Positions 17,034 through 25,594 of a stretch of DNA of 64,000 nucleotides are shown piece by piece; within the stretch, counting starts at the first letter, position 1, and each line of letters starts with the position of its first letter. Source of the DNA: Myroides sp. WP-1. GTDB lineage: Bacteria; Bacteroidota; Bacteroidia; Flavobacteriales; Flavobacteriaceae. A program made the translations under genes and the position numbers. A model generated the notes under the pieces. The model saw nothing but the letters and a program-made list of their open reading frames with translations. It did no database searches and was not told the DNA's origin. The DNA is taken from NCBI RefSeq assembly GCF_014145635.1, contig NZ_JACHTC010000007.1:90207-154206 (forward strand), in the 5' to 3' direction.

Positions 17034-17519
17034 ATGAAATTTACATACTATAATACGAGTAGTAACTTGTTGCTTTTGCTCGTTTGTTTAGGACCTTTTT
17101 TATCAACGGCCATTTTCTTTTTATTTGTCGGTGTTGGTATAGTTAAGCTGTTTGCTCTTGTTTTATTCTTTTTGTTTTTGGTATTCTTTTATAAAATTGT
17201 CTTTATGAAAGTGAGCATCGACGAAAAAGGAGTGCTATATAAAAGTTTGTTTAAAGAAAAATTTTTGGCTTGGACCGAGATTCAAGACGTTTTGATTGTA
17301 GTTAGAGAAAGACGTTCTATACCTGATTACTATAAATTAGAAGAGTGGATTCAATCCGGACGTTCAGGAAAAAGTTACTTTTTGTTGTTTCGAACAACAA
17401 GTGAATTTCCTGCAAATCCGATGTTTATGTTTAGTGCACCAATTGATACAGACTATATTAGCGTACAATGTAGAAAGGCAGTTTTAACACAAGTAAACCG
17501 TTATTTTTACGGTTCTTAA
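17034..17519 (+). CDS. Small membrane protein with a PH-like domain
   Basis: This 161-residue protein has two closely spaced membrane helices (about residues 11-55). They are followed by a soluble part beginning MKVSIDEKGVLYKSLFKEKFLAWTEIQDV in pattern: strand, turn, then Trp-Thr-Glu-Ile. That pattern resembles bacterial pleckstrin-homology-like domains. It starts 10 bp after the flavoprotein stop and is probably cotranscribed. No catalytic motif is seen. The PH-like assignment is from pattern only. Confidence 0.65.
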   Translation: MKFTYYNTSSNLLLLLVCLGPFLSTAIFFLFVGVGIVKLFALVLFFLFLVFFYKIVFMKVSIDEKGVLYKSLFKEKFLAWTEIQDVLIVVRERRSIPDYYKLEEWIQSGRSGKSYFLLFRTTSEFPANPMFMFSAPIDTDYISVQCRKAVLTQVNRYFYGS

Positions 17520-17683
17520 ACTTATCATAATTAAATCAAAATTGGTGATAACATTGTTGATAAGTTTATTTTGAAATAGTGGAATCCAAGGGATTTTTAT
17601 GTTCCTTTGGCAAACACACAACTAAAAAATCAGAGTCTCATTCTGATTTAAAGATGTATGTAATTTTGTAAGTGCTAATAGAA

Positions 17684-17714
17684 ATATGGAAGGTCTTCCC
17701 TTCCATATTTTTTT
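17684..17714. terminator. Bidirectional terminator between convergent genes
   Basis: ATATGGAAGG and CCTTCCATAT pair around a short loop, with a T-run on the plus side. It serves the plus-strand flavoprotein/PH pair, about 165 bp downstream of their end. It also lies directly at the stop of the minus-strand 17714-18334 gene. Confidence 0.7.
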
Positions 17715-18334
17715 TATGATTTATTGAAAGGATTGTAGACTAATGCAAGTGTTCGTTGATAATCTTTTATAAATCGTGTAATCACAGTAAATGTGGATAA
17801 TCCTATCAGTGTTTTGATTGTCCAATTTTCGATAGGTATAAGAAAAAAGATCAGTAATAAGGCGCTAATCGTCATAAACATGCGGAGGTTGTAATGTCCT
17901 GTATGTATAGGGTGTTTATATAAAATCATAAACAACAAGAGCACGATTATTGTACTTCCTGATAAGAATAATAATTCTTTCCAATTGGAGGTTGTAAAAA
18001 TAGAATAGGCAACAGCAAGTAAGCCTGAAAGAAGACTAAGTATTAAATTGGTTTGATCCAGAAGGTATATTCTAGGTACCAAACGCAATTCAATCGAGAG
18101 ATCCTCTGTAAGTTGAATACTTTGTTTCTTCTTTTCATTTATTTGAGCCAAGGAAATTGTACGTTGAACATTTCCGTATACAAAGGTTAGTTCTTCTACT
18201 GTATGATCAAGTAGTAGGTTTGTTTGTGAAGAAGTGTCAACTTCATTGATGAAATTTGTCTCAGCGTAAATGAAAACAGAATAATTACCAGCTAAATTCA
18301 TTTTAGATGTCGTTGTAAGGTGTAACTTTTTCAT
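17714..18334 (-). CDS. Hypothetical membrane protein
   Basis: This 206-residue protein has an N-terminal soluble part of about 95 residues, beta-rich with a charged segment INEKKKQSIQLTEDLS. Four predicted membrane helices follow between about residues 97 and 190. A short basic and polar tail ends it. There is no signal peptide; the N-terminus (MKKLHLTTTSKM) is cytoplasmic in character. It stands alone on the minus strand and converges with the PH-like gene. I do not recognise a family. An envelope sensor or an accessory of a membrane process are both possible. Confidence 0.6.
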   Translation of the reverse strand: MKKLHLTTTSKMNLAGNYSVFIYAETNFINEVDTSSQTNLLLDHTVEELTFVYGNVQRTISLAQINEKKKQSIQLTEDLSIELRLVPRIYLLDQTNLILSLLSGLLAVAYSIFTTSNWKELLFLSGSTIIVLLLFMILYKHPIHTGHYNLRMFMTISALLLIFFLIPIENWTIKTLIGLSTFTVITRFIKDYQRTLALVYNPFNKS

Positions 18335-18537
18335 GTTTTAAATCATTTTATTGTCCGCGTTAAAAGCAAGTTAATAAAATTTTAGTTATAATGCAATTTT
18401 TGATTGATTTTTATTAACATTTGGCAGTGTGTTGTTTGTTGAGTTGAAAGATAGGTGGAAAAATGAGTTAGATTATCCATTTAGTATAAGTTTTGTTAGA
18501 TGTCATTGGGTCACTGTCGTATGTAATAAAAAGGTAG

Positions 18538-18545
18538 TATTTTTG
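18538..18545 (+). promoter_or_regulatory. Promoter -7 box for mvaD
   Basis: TATTTTTG matches TAnnTTTG and ends 17 bp before the mvaD ATG. Confidence 0.5.
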
Positions 18546-18562
18546 TCAAAAAGAGGAAAGGA

Positions 18563-19654
18563 ATGATAAACGCAAGTGATTTTATATTCGATAAAAATAA
18601 AAGTACGAAGACCGCTGTACAGCAAGGACAATTTACGTGGAGTGCTCCGAGTAATATTGCATTAGTGAAATATTGGGGTAAAAAGGAAAATCAAATTCCA
18701 GCTAATCCTTCTTTGAGTTTTACATTGAGTAATTGTAAAACGATAACAACATTGGCTTTTACGCCAAAAGAAGAAAAGGGGATTAGTTTTGATCTATTTT
18801 TTGATGGACAGCCTAAAGAAGAGTTTAAGCCTAAAATACAAAAGTTTTTTGAACGTATTCTCAACTACTGTCCTTATATCGAGGAGTATCATTTTACAAT
18901 AGACACGACTAATACATTTCCTCATAGTTCGGGTATTGCATCTTCTGCATCAGGCATGGCTGCCCTGTCAATGAATATCATGTCATTGGAGCGTGCGCTT
19001 TATCCTACAATGACAGAAGTCTACTTTTTAAATAAAGCTTCTTTTTTAGCGCGCTTGGGTTCTGGGAGCGCCTGTCGAAGCATTAAAGGAGAAGTTGTTG
19101 TTTGGGGTGAGCAAGCGGATGTAGTAGGTAGTTCCGACTTATTTGGTATTGACGCGCCTTTTGCTATTCATCCCAACTTTAAGGAATATCAGGATGTAAT
19201 TTTACTGGTAGACAAAGGAGAAAAACAGGTGTCTAGCACAGTTGGACATGATTTAATGCACAATCACCCTTTTGCTGCTGAGCGTTTCAAACAAGCACAT
19301 CAAAATCTAAGTATGTTAAAAAATATACTTGAAACAGGAGATTTAACTAAGTTTATGGCTTTGGTAGAAAGTGAAGCTTTAACCTTACATGCCATGATGA
19401 TGACTTCTATGCCTTACTTTATTTTGATGAAGCCAAATACCTTGCAGATCATTGAAAAAATATGGGCATTTAGAGCTAAGACTGCAATTCCCGTTTGTTT
19501 TACTTTAGATGCAGGAGCGAATGTCCACCTACTTTTTCCTGTAACTGTAAAGGCTGAAGTTCTCCGTTTTGTACAGGAAGATTTAAGTGATTTTTGCCAA
19601 AATAAACAGTTTATAGAAGATAAAATGGGGAGTGGGGCATTATTTATTAAATAA
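18563..19654 (+). CDS. mvaD: Diphosphomevalonate decarboxylase
   Basis: This enzyme performs ATP-dependent decarboxylation of mevalonate 5-diphosphate to isopentenyl diphosphate, the last step of the classical mevalonate pathway, in the cytoplasm. The 363-residue protein has the family motif SAPSNIALVKYWGK (27-40) and the phosphate-binding loop HSSGIASSASGMAAL (121-135). The arginine is in SGSACRSIKG (168-177) and the catalytic aspartate in TLDAGANVHLL. The length is normal. An N-terminal extension of about 25 residues before the first motif is present, as in some Bacteroidota homologues. It sits between other mevalonate genes and is followed 53 bp later by an envelope-protein cluster. Confidence 0.95.
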   Translation: MINASDFIFDKNKSTKTAVQQGQFTWSAPSNIALVKYWGKKENQIPANPSLSFTLSNCKTITTLAFTPKEEKGISFDLFFDGQPKEEFKPKIQKFFERILNYCPYIEEYHFTIDTTNTFPHSSGIASSASGMAALSMNIMSLERALYPTMTEVYFLNKASFLARLGSGSACRSIKGEVVVWGEQADVVGSSDLFGIDAPFAIHPNFKEYQDVILLVDKGEKQVSSTVGHDLMHNHPFAAERFKQAHQNLSMLKNILETGDLTKFMALVESEALTLHAMMMTSMPYFILMKPNTLQIIEKIWAFRAKTAIPVCFTLDAGANVHLLFPVTVKAEVLRFVQEDLSDFCQNKQFIEDKMGSGALFIK

Positions 19655-19707
19655 AAGTGCTAAATTTACAGTAGAAAAATAGTGTTTAATAAACAATAGA
19701 CAAAGCT

Positions 19708-20106
19708 ATGAGAAATCTTATTAAGTTATTAGGACTCGTGATGTGTAGCTTGTTTACTTATCAAGCAAACGCACAATCACCTATAAACGATCAAAATCCA
19801 AATTATCATGTAAGTATGGAAAAATACATGATGAACAAGGATTCTTTAACCCTTACTTTAGGTGAAACAGTTCACAATACATACAAAGCATATGATTGGT
19901 ATGAAGCAAAACAAGAACGAAAAGCGCTAAAACGACAATATCGCCATGAAGAACGCATGGCAAGAGCAAAATACGGACGTTCCTATTATTCCGACTACGG
20001 ATATAACTACAATTCAGGATACAATAGTTATTACAGAAACTATAGCAATTGGAATTGGATGCCGCGTATTGGCTTTAGAACTGGGAACTGGTGGTTCTCT
20101 ATTTAG
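19708..20106 (+). CDS. Exported Tyr/Arg-rich small protein
   Basis: This 132-residue protein has a signal peptide (cleavage likely after NAQ near residue 23). A conserved-looking middle follows, with a charged helix EAKQERKALKRQYRHEERM. The tail is very rich in Tyr, Asn, Ser and Gly and ends in Trp-rich WNWMPRIGFRTGNWWFSI. It lies 12 bp upstream of the LpoB-like gene, probably in one operon with it and the COG3014 lipoprotein. I do not recognise the family. The composition suggests a surface-exposed or wall-associated protein. Confidence 0.65.
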   Translation: MRNLIKLLGLVMCSLFTYQANAQSPINDQNPNYHVSMEKYMMNKDSLTLTLGETVHNTYKAYDWYEAKQERKALKRQYRHEERMARAKYGRSYYSDYGYNYNSGYNSYYRNYSNWNWMPRIGFRTGNWWFSI

Positions 20107-20118
20107 TAAAAAAAATTA

Positions 20119-20730
20119 ATGAATAATAAAAAAAGTATGCAAATTAAAAAGATAGCTTTGGCTGCAATTTTAGCAGCGTCAGGTTTGTTTATCACATCTT
20201 GTGGTCGTCAAGTTACACGTGTTAGTACAGAAGAAACAATCGACTTAAGTGGTAGATGGAATAATTCAGATTCAAGAGAAGTTGCACAGCAAATGACAAG
20301 ACAAGTACTTGATGGTGGTTGGATTGGAGATTTTCAAGAGGATAACAATAACAAAAAACCAGTAGTTATCGTGGGCATGGTATACAACAAAAGCCATGAG
20401 CATATTGATGCTGAAACATTCGTTAAAGATGTGGAGCAGTCTTTTATTCAATCTGGACGTGTTCGTTTAGTACAAGGAGGTAAAAAACGCGAAGAACTAA
20501 GAGGTGAAAGAGCGGATCAACAAACAAATGCTTCTGCTTCTTCAATGAAACAATTTGGTTTAGAACAAGGTGCAGACTTTATGTTGCAAGGTTCGATTAA
20601 CTCAATTGTAGATTCACACAAAAAGAAAAAAGTTGTTTACTACCAAGTTAATTTAGAGTTAACGAATCTACAAACCAATGAAGTTGTTTGGATTGGAGAC
20701 AAAAAAATAGCGAAATACGTAAAAAACTAA
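20119..20730 (+). CDS. LpoB-like penicillin-binding-protein activator lipoprotein
   Basis: This lipoprotein of about 200 residues has a clear lipobox (LFITSC). The body matches the LpoB/YcfM type: VVIVGMVYNKSHEHID, then FVKDVEQSFIQSGRVRLV, and a C-terminal strand set YYQVNLELTNLQTNEVVW. In Enterobacteria LpoB stimulates PBP1b from the outer membrane. Homologues in Bacteroidota are common but not proven to do so. Translation may start at 20119 or at the internal ATG at 20137, which begins MQIKKIALAA directly at the signal sequence. It is flanked by a small exported protein and by a COG3014 lipoprotein, the usual partner gene of this family. Confidence 0.82.
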   Translation: MNNKKSMQIKKIALAAILAASGLFITSCGRQVTRVSTEETIDLSGRWNNSDSREVAQQMTRQVLDGGWIGDFQEDNNNKKPVVIVGMVYNKSHEHIDAETFVKDVEQSFIQSGRVRLVQGGKKREELRGERADQQTNASASSMKQFGLEQGADFMLQGSINSIVDSHKKKKVVYYQVNLELTNLQTNEVVWIGDKKIAKYVKN

Positions 20731-20741
20731 ACTTATAATTT

Positions 20742-22166
20742 ATGGTTTTCAATCGAACCATATCTTCCATAACAAAAACATTAGTGCCCTTGGCGCTAAT
20801 GTTTTTCGTCTTTGGATGCGCCACATATCACGATAGAATTACAGATTATTACCAACGGATGACCCAAGAAGATTACGTTGGAGCAGATAAAGCCCTAGAC
20901 AAAAATAAGCTATTACAAAAGTCGAGAAATCTCCTGTTGTTTTATATGGAGAAGGGAAGAGTAGAGCATTTGAAAGGCAATTATGCATTGAGTAATCAAT
21001 ATCTAAATAAGGCGGATCTCTTAATTGAAGATCAAGTATCCAAGTTTGGAGATGTGATGGTAGGACTGTTTTTAAATTCGATGTCCCAAAGTTATAAAGG
21101 GGAAGAATTTGAAATTTTTATGCTACACTATTATAAAGCATTAAACTACTTATATCTTGGACAATCACAAGAAGCCATCGTCGAAGCTCGACGTATCTCG
21201 CTTCAAAACTACCAACAAGGTGACAAGTATAACGATAAAACAACGCGTTATTCAAAGGATGCATTTGCTTTGAATTTGCAAGGACTCATCTATGAATCTG
21301 TCGGAAATTACAACGATGCTTTTATCGCTTATCGCAATGCAGTTGAAGTTTATCAAAGTGCAGTTGGTGGATTGTATTACGGGGTGAGTATTCCTGAAAA
21401 CTTAAAGTATGATGTCATGAATATGGCAAATAAACTTGGGTTTACCGGTGAGTTGAGAAAGTTTGAAAAAGAATTTGCGATGCCTTTTAAAGCCTATCAA
21501 CAGGCTGAAGGAGGAGAGTTAGTTGTTTTTTGGGAAAATGGTACAGCTCCAGTAAAAGAAGAAGAAAGTATGTTTTTCTCTTTAATAAAAGGAGATAGTG
21601 GTTCTTTAGTTTTTACTAATGCATTAGGGATTATGATTCCCTTAGATTTTGGTATAGCAGGAAAAACGGATTTAAGTGACGTACACAGTGTAAATATAGC
21701 CTACCCGAAGTACATTAGTACACCTGTTCCCTACACAAAAGCACAAGTAGAGGTCAACGGAACAGCAACCTATGTTTTGGAAAAAGTACAAGATATTGAT
21801 GTTGTAGCGGTTTCAACTTTACAAGAACGTGCCGGAAAAGAATTAGGAAAGATTTTGACTCGTTTAGCGGTTAAAAAATCGGCGGAATATGCCGTGAAAG
21901 CAGCAGCTAAGTCGAATGATAATAATGCCGTATTAGAAGGCTTGGGATTCGGATTGCAATTGTATAATTTATTTTCTGAAAAAGCAGATACCCGTAATTG
22001 GCAAACCCTTCCTGCAGAAATAAAGTATGCACGTGTTCCTTTGGTAAAGGGGAAGAACCAGCTATCGTTTAATTTACAACGAGTGCAAGGGCAAAATGTT
22101 AATCAAAAAGTGGAGATTGAAGCAAATGGCGGACTACAGTTCTACAATTTTGCAACAATGAGATAA
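20742..22166 (+). CDS. COG3014-family lipoprotein with TPR-like helices
   Basis: This 474-residue lipoprotein has a lipobox (FVFGC near residue 26). Residues ~40-230 are helical repeats with TPR character, including YNDAFIAYRNAVEVYQ. A beta-rich C-terminal half ends in SFNLQRVQGQNVNQKVEIEA. This family (COG3014) is found beside lpoB-like genes in many bacteria, and here it follows by 11 bp. The pair probably work together at the outer membrane in cell-wall synthesis control. That function is inferred from the neighbourhood. Confidence 0.8.
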   Translation: MVFNRTISSITKTLVPLALMFFVFGCATYHDRITDYYQRMTQEDYVGADKALDKNKLLQKSRNLLLFYMEKGRVEHLKGNYALSNQYLNKADLLIEDQVSKFGDVMVGLFLNSMSQSYKGEEFEIFMLHYYKALNYLYLGQSQEAIVEARRISLQNYQQGDKYNDKTTRYSKDAFALNLQGLIYESVGNYNDAFIAYRNAVEVYQSAVGGLYYGVSIPENLKYDVMNMANKLGFTGELRKFEKEFAMPFKAYQQAEGGELVVFWENGTAPVKEEESMFFSLIKGDSGSLVFTNALGIMIPLDFGIAGKTDLSDVHSVNIAYPKYISTPVPYTKAQVEVNGTATYVLEKVQDIDVVAVSTLQERAGKELGKILTRLAVKKSAEYAVKAAAKSNDNNAVLEGLGFGLQLYNLFSEKADTRNWQTLPAEIKYARVPLVKGKNQLSFNLQRVQGQNVNQKVEIEANGGLQFYNFATMR

Positions 22167-22170
22167 ATGT

Positions 22171-22524
22171 ATGGCAAAAAATAAAGTGTGTACACGTTGT
22201 AAAACACCCATTACTTGTCTGCCAGAGACCATTGAACACTGCGATTGTACACAAGTTCAACTTCATCCTGATGCGAAAGCATTTTTGCGTTCTTCTTTTC
22301 ACAAATGCTTGTGTAATACTTGTTTAGAACACATGAATCAGTTGATTGTAGATGCAAGAACGGAAGATTTTCCGCGTAAACGAAGTGAAATGGTTGAGGG
22401 TAAACACTATTATTTAGAAAATGGATATTTTGTGTTTACCGAATTATATCATTTACTCAAAGGACAATGTTGCCAAAATGGATGTAGACATTGTGTTTAC
22501 GGTTTTAAAAATCGTTATCTATAG
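22171..22524 (+). CDS. Cysteine-rich CWC plus DUF5522 protein
   Basis: This 117-residue cytoplasmic protein has two cysteine clusters. The N-terminal part has CTRCKTPITCLPETIEHCDC and a second CLCNTC group, as in cysteine-rich CWC proteins. The C-terminal part (about 78-117) is the DUF5522 pattern: YYLENGYFVFTELYHLLKGQ, then CCQNGCRHCVYGF. In relatives these two small modules are often separate proteins; here they look fused. Metal binding (zinc or an Fe-S cluster) is likely from the spacing of cysteines but not shown. The gene starts 4 bp after the preceding stop, so it is cotranscribed with the lipoprotein genes. Confidence 0.75.
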   Translation: MAKNKVCTRCKTPITCLPETIEHCDCTQVQLHPDAKAFLRSSFHKCLCNTCLEHMNQLIVDARTEDFPRKRSEMVEGKHYYLENGYFVFTELYHLLKGQCCQNGCRHCVYGFKNRYL

Positions 22525-22566
22525 AAAAAAAATAAAACAAAACTACCTAAGCGTGAATATTATACG

Positions 22567-22574
22567 TACCTTTG
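22567..22574 (+). promoter_or_regulatory. Promoter -7 box for mevalonate kinase
   Basis: TACCTTTG fits TAnnTTTG and ends 25 bp before the ATG. Confidence 0.55.
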
Positions 22575-22599
22575 TCGGGTAAATTTACTTTTATAAGCT

Positions 22600-23538
22600 A
22601 TGAAAGGACCTTTATTTTATTCTAAGATTCTTCTATTTGGAGAATACGGAATTATAAAAGACTCAAAAGGATTATCAATTCCTTATAATTTTTATAAGGG
22701 AGCTCTAAAGATGGAGGATAACTTAGAAGGATTCGCTAAAAAATCAAATGAATATTTGAGAAATTTTGCTGCTTATCTTGTAGATATGCAGGAATCAGAA
22801 CCTACATTGGTTCAATTTGATATGGATCGTTTACAAATGGAAATTGAAAACGGACTGTATTTTGATTCAAGTATCCCTCAAGGTTATGGTGTTGGAAGTA
22901 GTGGTGCTTTGGTAGCAGCTATCTACGACCAATATGCTTTGGAAAAAATTACAGTTTTAGAAAACTTGAGCAAGGATAAATTGTTGAAGTTGAAAGAAAT
23001 TTTTGGTAAAATGGAAGCTTTCTTTCATGGTACGAGCTCAGGATTAGATCCTTTAAATAGTTATTTAAGCCTGCCTATTTTAATTAATTCAAAAGACAAT
23101 ATTGAACCTGCGGGTATTCCATCACAAAGTTTGGATGGAAAAGGAGCGGTGTTTTTAATTGATTCTGGAATTGTAGGTGAAACTGCTCCTATGATCACCA
23201 TCTTTATGGAGAAATTAAAAGAACAAGGGTTTAGAAAAGTATTGAAAGAAGAATTCATTAAGCACACAGATGCTTGCGTAGAAAACTTCTTAAAAGGTGA
23301 CCTGAAAGCACTATTCAATAATACGAAAGAACTTTCCTCTGTTGTTTTCAATCACTTTAAACCAATGATTCCAGAGCAATTTCACAATGTTTGGCAAAAT
23401 GGAATTGAAACCAATGACTACTACTTGAAATTATGTGGTTCTGGTGGAGGTGGATACATCTTAGGATTTACTCCCGATATTGACAAAGCAAAAGAAACGC
23501 TTAAAGACTATAAACTAGAAGTAGTATATCAGTTTTAA
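22600..23538 (+). CDS. Mevalonate kinase
   Basis: This enzyme phosphorylates mevalonate to mevalonate 5-phosphate with ATP. The 312-residue GHMP kinase has the N-terminal SKILLFGEYGII (8-19), the phosphate-binding loop GYGVGSSGALVAAI (95-108), HGTSSGLDP (143-151) with the catalytic Asp, and the C-terminal CGSGGGGYILGF. It differs from the GYDIA kinase upstream in having the standard GSSGA loop. A UbiA prenyltransferase follows after 56 bp. Phosphomevalonate kinase activity is less likely because the SSGLDP motif is typical of mevalonate kinases. Confidence 0.9.
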   Translation: MKGPLFYSKILLFGEYGIIKDSKGLSIPYNFYKGALKMEDNLEGFAKKSNEYLRNFAAYLVDMQESEPTLVQFDMDRLQMEIENGLYFDSSIPQGYGVGSSGALVAAIYDQYALEKITVLENLSKDKLLKLKEIFGKMEAFFHGTSSGLDPLNSYLSLPILINSKDNIEPAGIPSQSLDGKGAVFLIDSGIVGETAPMITIFMEKLKEQGFRKVLKEEFIKHTDACVENFLKGDLKALFNNTKELSSVVFNHFKPMIPEQFHNVWQNGIETNDYYLKLCGSGGGGYILGFTPDIDKAKETLKDYKLEVVYQF

Positions 23539-23594
23539 GCAACAACTATAAAAGAATGTTATAACCGTTTTACTAATCGAGAGAAAAATATAAT

Positions 23595-24518
23595 ATGTTA
23601 TCTAGGAAAAATAAAATACTCTTAGCTAAAATATTCAGTTTGTTTTCTGTGGTAAGGGGTTATAACATTTTTGTTATTATTTTAGCCCAATACTTAGCCT
23701 CAATTTTCATTTTTGCACCAGAAAAAAGAGCGTTAGATGTCATTCTGGATTGGCGCTTATTTCTTATTATTTTAGCATCTGGATTGGCGATCGCCTCAGG
23801 CTATATCATTAATAATTTTTACGATGCGGAAAAGGACTTAATCAATCGTCCGAATAAATCTATGTTGGATCGATTAGTGAGTCAGACAACAAAGTTAAGG
23901 GTTTATTTTCTACTTAATTTCTTATCCGTTTGTATCGTATTTCCAGTTTCTATACATGCAGTAATTTTCTTTGCAGTGTATATTTTTCTGTTGTGGTTCT
24001 ATTCCCATAAATTAAAAAAATATCCTATCATTGGAAATTTATTAGCTTCTTTGCTTGCAATGTTGCCCTTTTTCGCGATTCTAATGTACTTTCAATCGTT
24101 TTATATCTCTATCTTTATTCATGCTTTTTTCTTGTATTTGATTATCCTCATGCGAGAAATCATGAAAGATCTAGAGAACCTAAAGGGGGATTTTGCTAAT
24201 AATTATCAAACAATTCCTGTTCGCTTTGGAGAACAAAAAGCGAAGGAAGTTCTTACGGGTGTTTTTGTATTGGCCTTAATCCCGATCTACTTGATGACGG
24301 TGCGTTACGATGTAGGTTATATGATCTATTACTTTTATTTTAGCATCGTTATTTTGCTTTTCTTTTTAGTAAAGCTGTGGAGATCGCATACCACTCAAGA
24401 ATACCATCAATTGCATTTTTTACTTAAACTTTTAATCTTATTAGGCGTGCTATCCATCGTGTTAATTAAACCTGATGTTTTAGCTAGTGGAAAGTATCTT
24501 TTGGAAGAGACTTTATAA
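23595..24518 (+). CDS. UbiA-family prenyltransferase
   Basis: This 307-residue integral membrane protein has about eight helices. The first prenyl-diphosphate-binding motif is NFYDAEKD (74-81) with Asp77 and Asp81. The second Asp-rich motif is in REIMKDLENLKGD. Bacteroidota homologues are often annotated as geranylgeranylglycerol-phosphate geranylgeranyltransferase-like. The acceptor here is unknown, and quinone or lipid prenylation are both possible. Being next to mevalonate kinase fits use of the isoprenoid product. Confidence 0.87.
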   Translation: MLSRKNKILLAKIFSLFSVVRGYNIFVIILAQYLASIFIFAPEKRALDVILDWRLFLIILASGLAIASGYIINNFYDAEKDLINRPNKSMLDRLVSQTTKLRVYFLLNFLSVCIVFPVSIHAVIFFAVYIFLLWFYSHKLKKYPIIGNLLASLLAMLPFFAILMYFQSFYISIFIHAFFLYLIILMREIMKDLENLKGDFANNYQTIPVRFGEQKAKEVLTGVFVLALIPIYLMTVRYDVGYMIYYFYFSIVILLFFLVKLWRSHTTQEYHQLHFLLKLLILLGVLSIVLIKPDVLASGKYLLEETL

Positions 24519-24542
24519 TTAAAAGCTATATTTTTTTGTATA

Positions 24543-24574
24543 TTGAAATAAAAGAAGGAGTTTGTCTATCTTTG
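24543..24574 (+). promoter_or_regulatory. Promoter for the pseudouridine synthase gene
   Basis: TTG at 24543-24545, 21 bp, then TATCTTTG at 24567-24574: the best two-part flavobacterial promoter in this window. It fixes the downstream start at the ATG at 24589, since an upstream TTG frame begins inside the promoter. Confidence 0.75.
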
Positions 24575-24588
24575 CAAAAATATTTAAT

Positions 24589-25479
24589 ATGAATAACGGT
24601 AAATCAGGTTCTAGAAAAAACCAATCTAATCGCAGTGGTAAACCAAAATCTGGAGGGGCAAAGCCTTTTCAGAAGCGAGCTAGTCAAGGACAAGGAACAC
24701 AAAAACCTAAGCCTTCTGCTAGAACATTCGATAAAAAACCAAAAGTTGTAACTGCGCCAAAAGAAGATAATGGCGAGATGCGCTTAAATAAGTACATTAG
24801 TAATTCTGGTGTTTGCTCTCGTAGAGACGCCGATTTATATATAGTTTCTGGTAACGTAAAAGTCAACGGTGAAGTAGTAACGGAATTAGGTTATAAAGTT
24901 AAGGTAACGGATGTCGTGAATTTTGACGGTATGGTGATTACACCAGAGAAAAAGGTATACATTGTTTTGAACAAACCAAAAGGATTCGCTACAATTAATG
25001 AAGAGATTGTTAGTCAAGAAAATGTATTGAGTTTGGTTAAAAATGCGACTAAATCCTATATAGCACCTGTTGGACGTATGGATAAAAGTACGTTGGGATT
25101 AATGTTATTTACAAATGATACGAATCTAATTCAGAAATTGAGTTCTCCAGAGCAACGCTCTTCTAAAATGTACCAAGTATCTTTAGATAGAAATTTGAAG
25201 TATGAAGATTTAGAACGTGTTCAAAAGGGAATCTATATCGAAGAAAAACGCGTTTTTGTAGAAGATGTTGCTTATGTTGAAAATCAACCCAAAACAGAAA
25301 TCGGAATCAAGTTAAAAGCCTCTAACGTAAAGTTGGTACGTGCTTTATTTGAATCAATGGATTACAACGTATTGAAAGTTGATCGCGTGATGTATGGGTC
25401 AATTACAAAATGGAATCTACCAAGAGGAAAATGGAGATTCTTAACAGATGAAGAGGTTCGAAGTCTACAACAAGGATAG
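24589..25479 (+). CDS. RluB/RsuA-family pseudouridine synthase
   Basis: This enzyme makes pseudouridine in ribosomal RNA, probably 23S by the RluB type. The first ~60 residues are a basic, low-complexity Ser/Lys/Gln/Gly-rich tail common in Bacteroidota homologues. The S4 RNA-binding domain follows (MRLNKYISNSGVCSRRDA). The catalytic domain has VGRMDKSTLGLMLFTND, where the Asp of GRMD is the catalytic residue. The C-terminus shows the RluB/RsuA pattern LVRALFESMDYNVLKVDRV. The predicted promoter supports the chosen start. Confidence 0.9.
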   Translation: MNNGKSGSRKNQSNRSGKPKSGGAKPFQKRASQGQGTQKPKPSARTFDKKPKVVTAPKEDNGEMRLNKYISNSGVCSRRDADLYIVSGNVKVNGEVVTELGYKVKVTDVVNFDGMVITPEKKVYIVLNKPKGFATINEEIVSQENVLSLVKNATKSYIAPVGRMDKSTLGLMLFTNDTNLIQKLSSPEQRSSKMYQVSLDRNLKYEDLERVQKGIYIEEKRVFVEDVAYVENQPKTEIGIKLKASNVKLVRALFESMDYNVLKVDRVMYGSITKWNLPRGKWRFLTDEEVRSLQQG

Positions 25480-25516
25480 ATCGCTAACGTCATCAGTTGA
25501 AAGTTTTAAAAGATAC

Positions 25517-25552
25517 AAAAGGGCAAGTTTAAAGTAAACTTACCCTTTTTTG
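25517..25552. terminator. Bidirectional terminator
   Basis: AAAAGGGCAAGTTTA pairs with TAAACTTACCCTTTT (one mismatch), with a T-run on the plus side and an A-run on the other. It lies between the convergent pseudouridine synthase and YceI genes. Confidence 0.8.
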
Positions 25553-25594
25553 TTTCTATTAGCTGCTTAGCTTTCGCTATGTTTGACATGTCAA

